A DNA stretch of 15,281 bases, from the NCBI GenBank assembly GCA_038204465.1, contig JBBRCX010000106.1:1-15281 (forward strand), read 5' to 3'. A program made the translations under genes and the position numbers. The notes beneath the pieces are model-generated. The model was not told where the DNA came from. It made no database searches and was given only the letters and a program-made list of their open reading frames with translations. Below are positions 15,117 through 15,281 of the stretch, piece by piece; within the stretch, counting starts at the first letter, position 1; each line of letters begins with the position of its first letter. Source of the DNA: JBBRCX01 sp038204465. GTDB lineage: Bacteria > Planctomycetota > Phycisphaerae > Tepidisphaerales > Tepidisphaeraceae.

Positions 15117-15281
15117 AGTTACCCCCCCCACCCCCCCCCCCCAATTTACCCCCCCCCCCCCACCCCCCCCCCCCCCCGCCCCCCCCCGCAAACAAAAAGA
15201 AACAACCCCCCCCAAAACCCCCCGCCCAAAAACCCCAACCCCAAAAATATGACCAAAAAACCCAACGAGCCCCGGCCAAGC
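15117..15281. other. Low-complexity C-rich end, probable sequencing or assembly artefact
   Basis: From about 15121 the plus strand consists almost only of long C runs interrupted by A, with very few G or T, giving way to A/C-rich sequence at the end. The composition breaks abruptly from the balanced GC-rich DNA before it. Runs of this kind at a window end (G/T on the other strand) are typical of poor base calls at contig edges. I would not annotate any gene here; an open minus-strand frame through it encodes mostly glycine. Confidence 0.75.

Overview
The window looks like chromosomal DNA from a GC-rich bacterium. Planctomycetota, perhaps Phycisphaerae, is my best guess. The guess rests on the overall gene style, the weak or absent Shine-Dalgarno sequences, an enlarged NuoJ, and two kinds of short palindromic repeat (core GCACGGGCG/CGCCCGTGC and core GGCGGGTTTCAAACCCGCC) of a type I associate with planctomycete and verrucomicrobial genomes. 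No marker gene here fixes the taxonomy, and the right end (from about 15,120) is low-complexity C-rich sequence that looks like a contig-end artefact.

Left block (1-2,951). On the minus strand, thiD (HMP/HMP-P kinase of thiamine synthesis) is followed 38 bp later by the N-terminal part of a phytanoyl-CoA-dioxygenase-like Fe(II)/2-oxoglutarate enzyme that runs off the left edge. Divergent from thiD is a secreted alpha/beta hydrolase. It converges, with a 9-bp gap, on a small ferritin-like four-helix protein read on the minus strand.

Central block (3,012-11,550). This is a minus-strand operon for the membrane arm of respiratory complex I, in the order nuoH-nuoJ-nuoK-nuoL-nuoM-nuoN, possibly continuing into the ferritin-like gene. 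NuoI, which normally lies between H and J, is absent (the H-J gap is 4 bp), and the peripheral-arm genes are not in the window. All expected charged residues of the proton-channel subunits are present. A TTGACA-N17-TACAAA promoter candidate lies about 80 bp before the likely nuoH start. Two things are unusual. NuoJ carries an insert of about 110 residues between its fourth and fifth membrane helices. The nuoK start region, together with a perfect hairpin, has been tandemly duplicated as a 48-bp unit that keeps the reading frame open.

Right block (11,952-14,952). Divergent from the nuo operon and on the plus strand are dut (dUTPase) and ftsK (DNA translocase), 16 bp apart. The roughly 430-bp region between the nuo and dut transcription units holds the nuo promoter candidate, a triple 10-bp direct repeat and two small palindromes, but no convincing gene. 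After ftsK come two copies of the second palindromic repeat and then the C-rich end.

I see no defence system, mobile element with a transposase, CRISPR array, tRNA or rRNA. The most interesting leads are the NuoJ insert and the hairpin-bearing duplication at the nuoK start.
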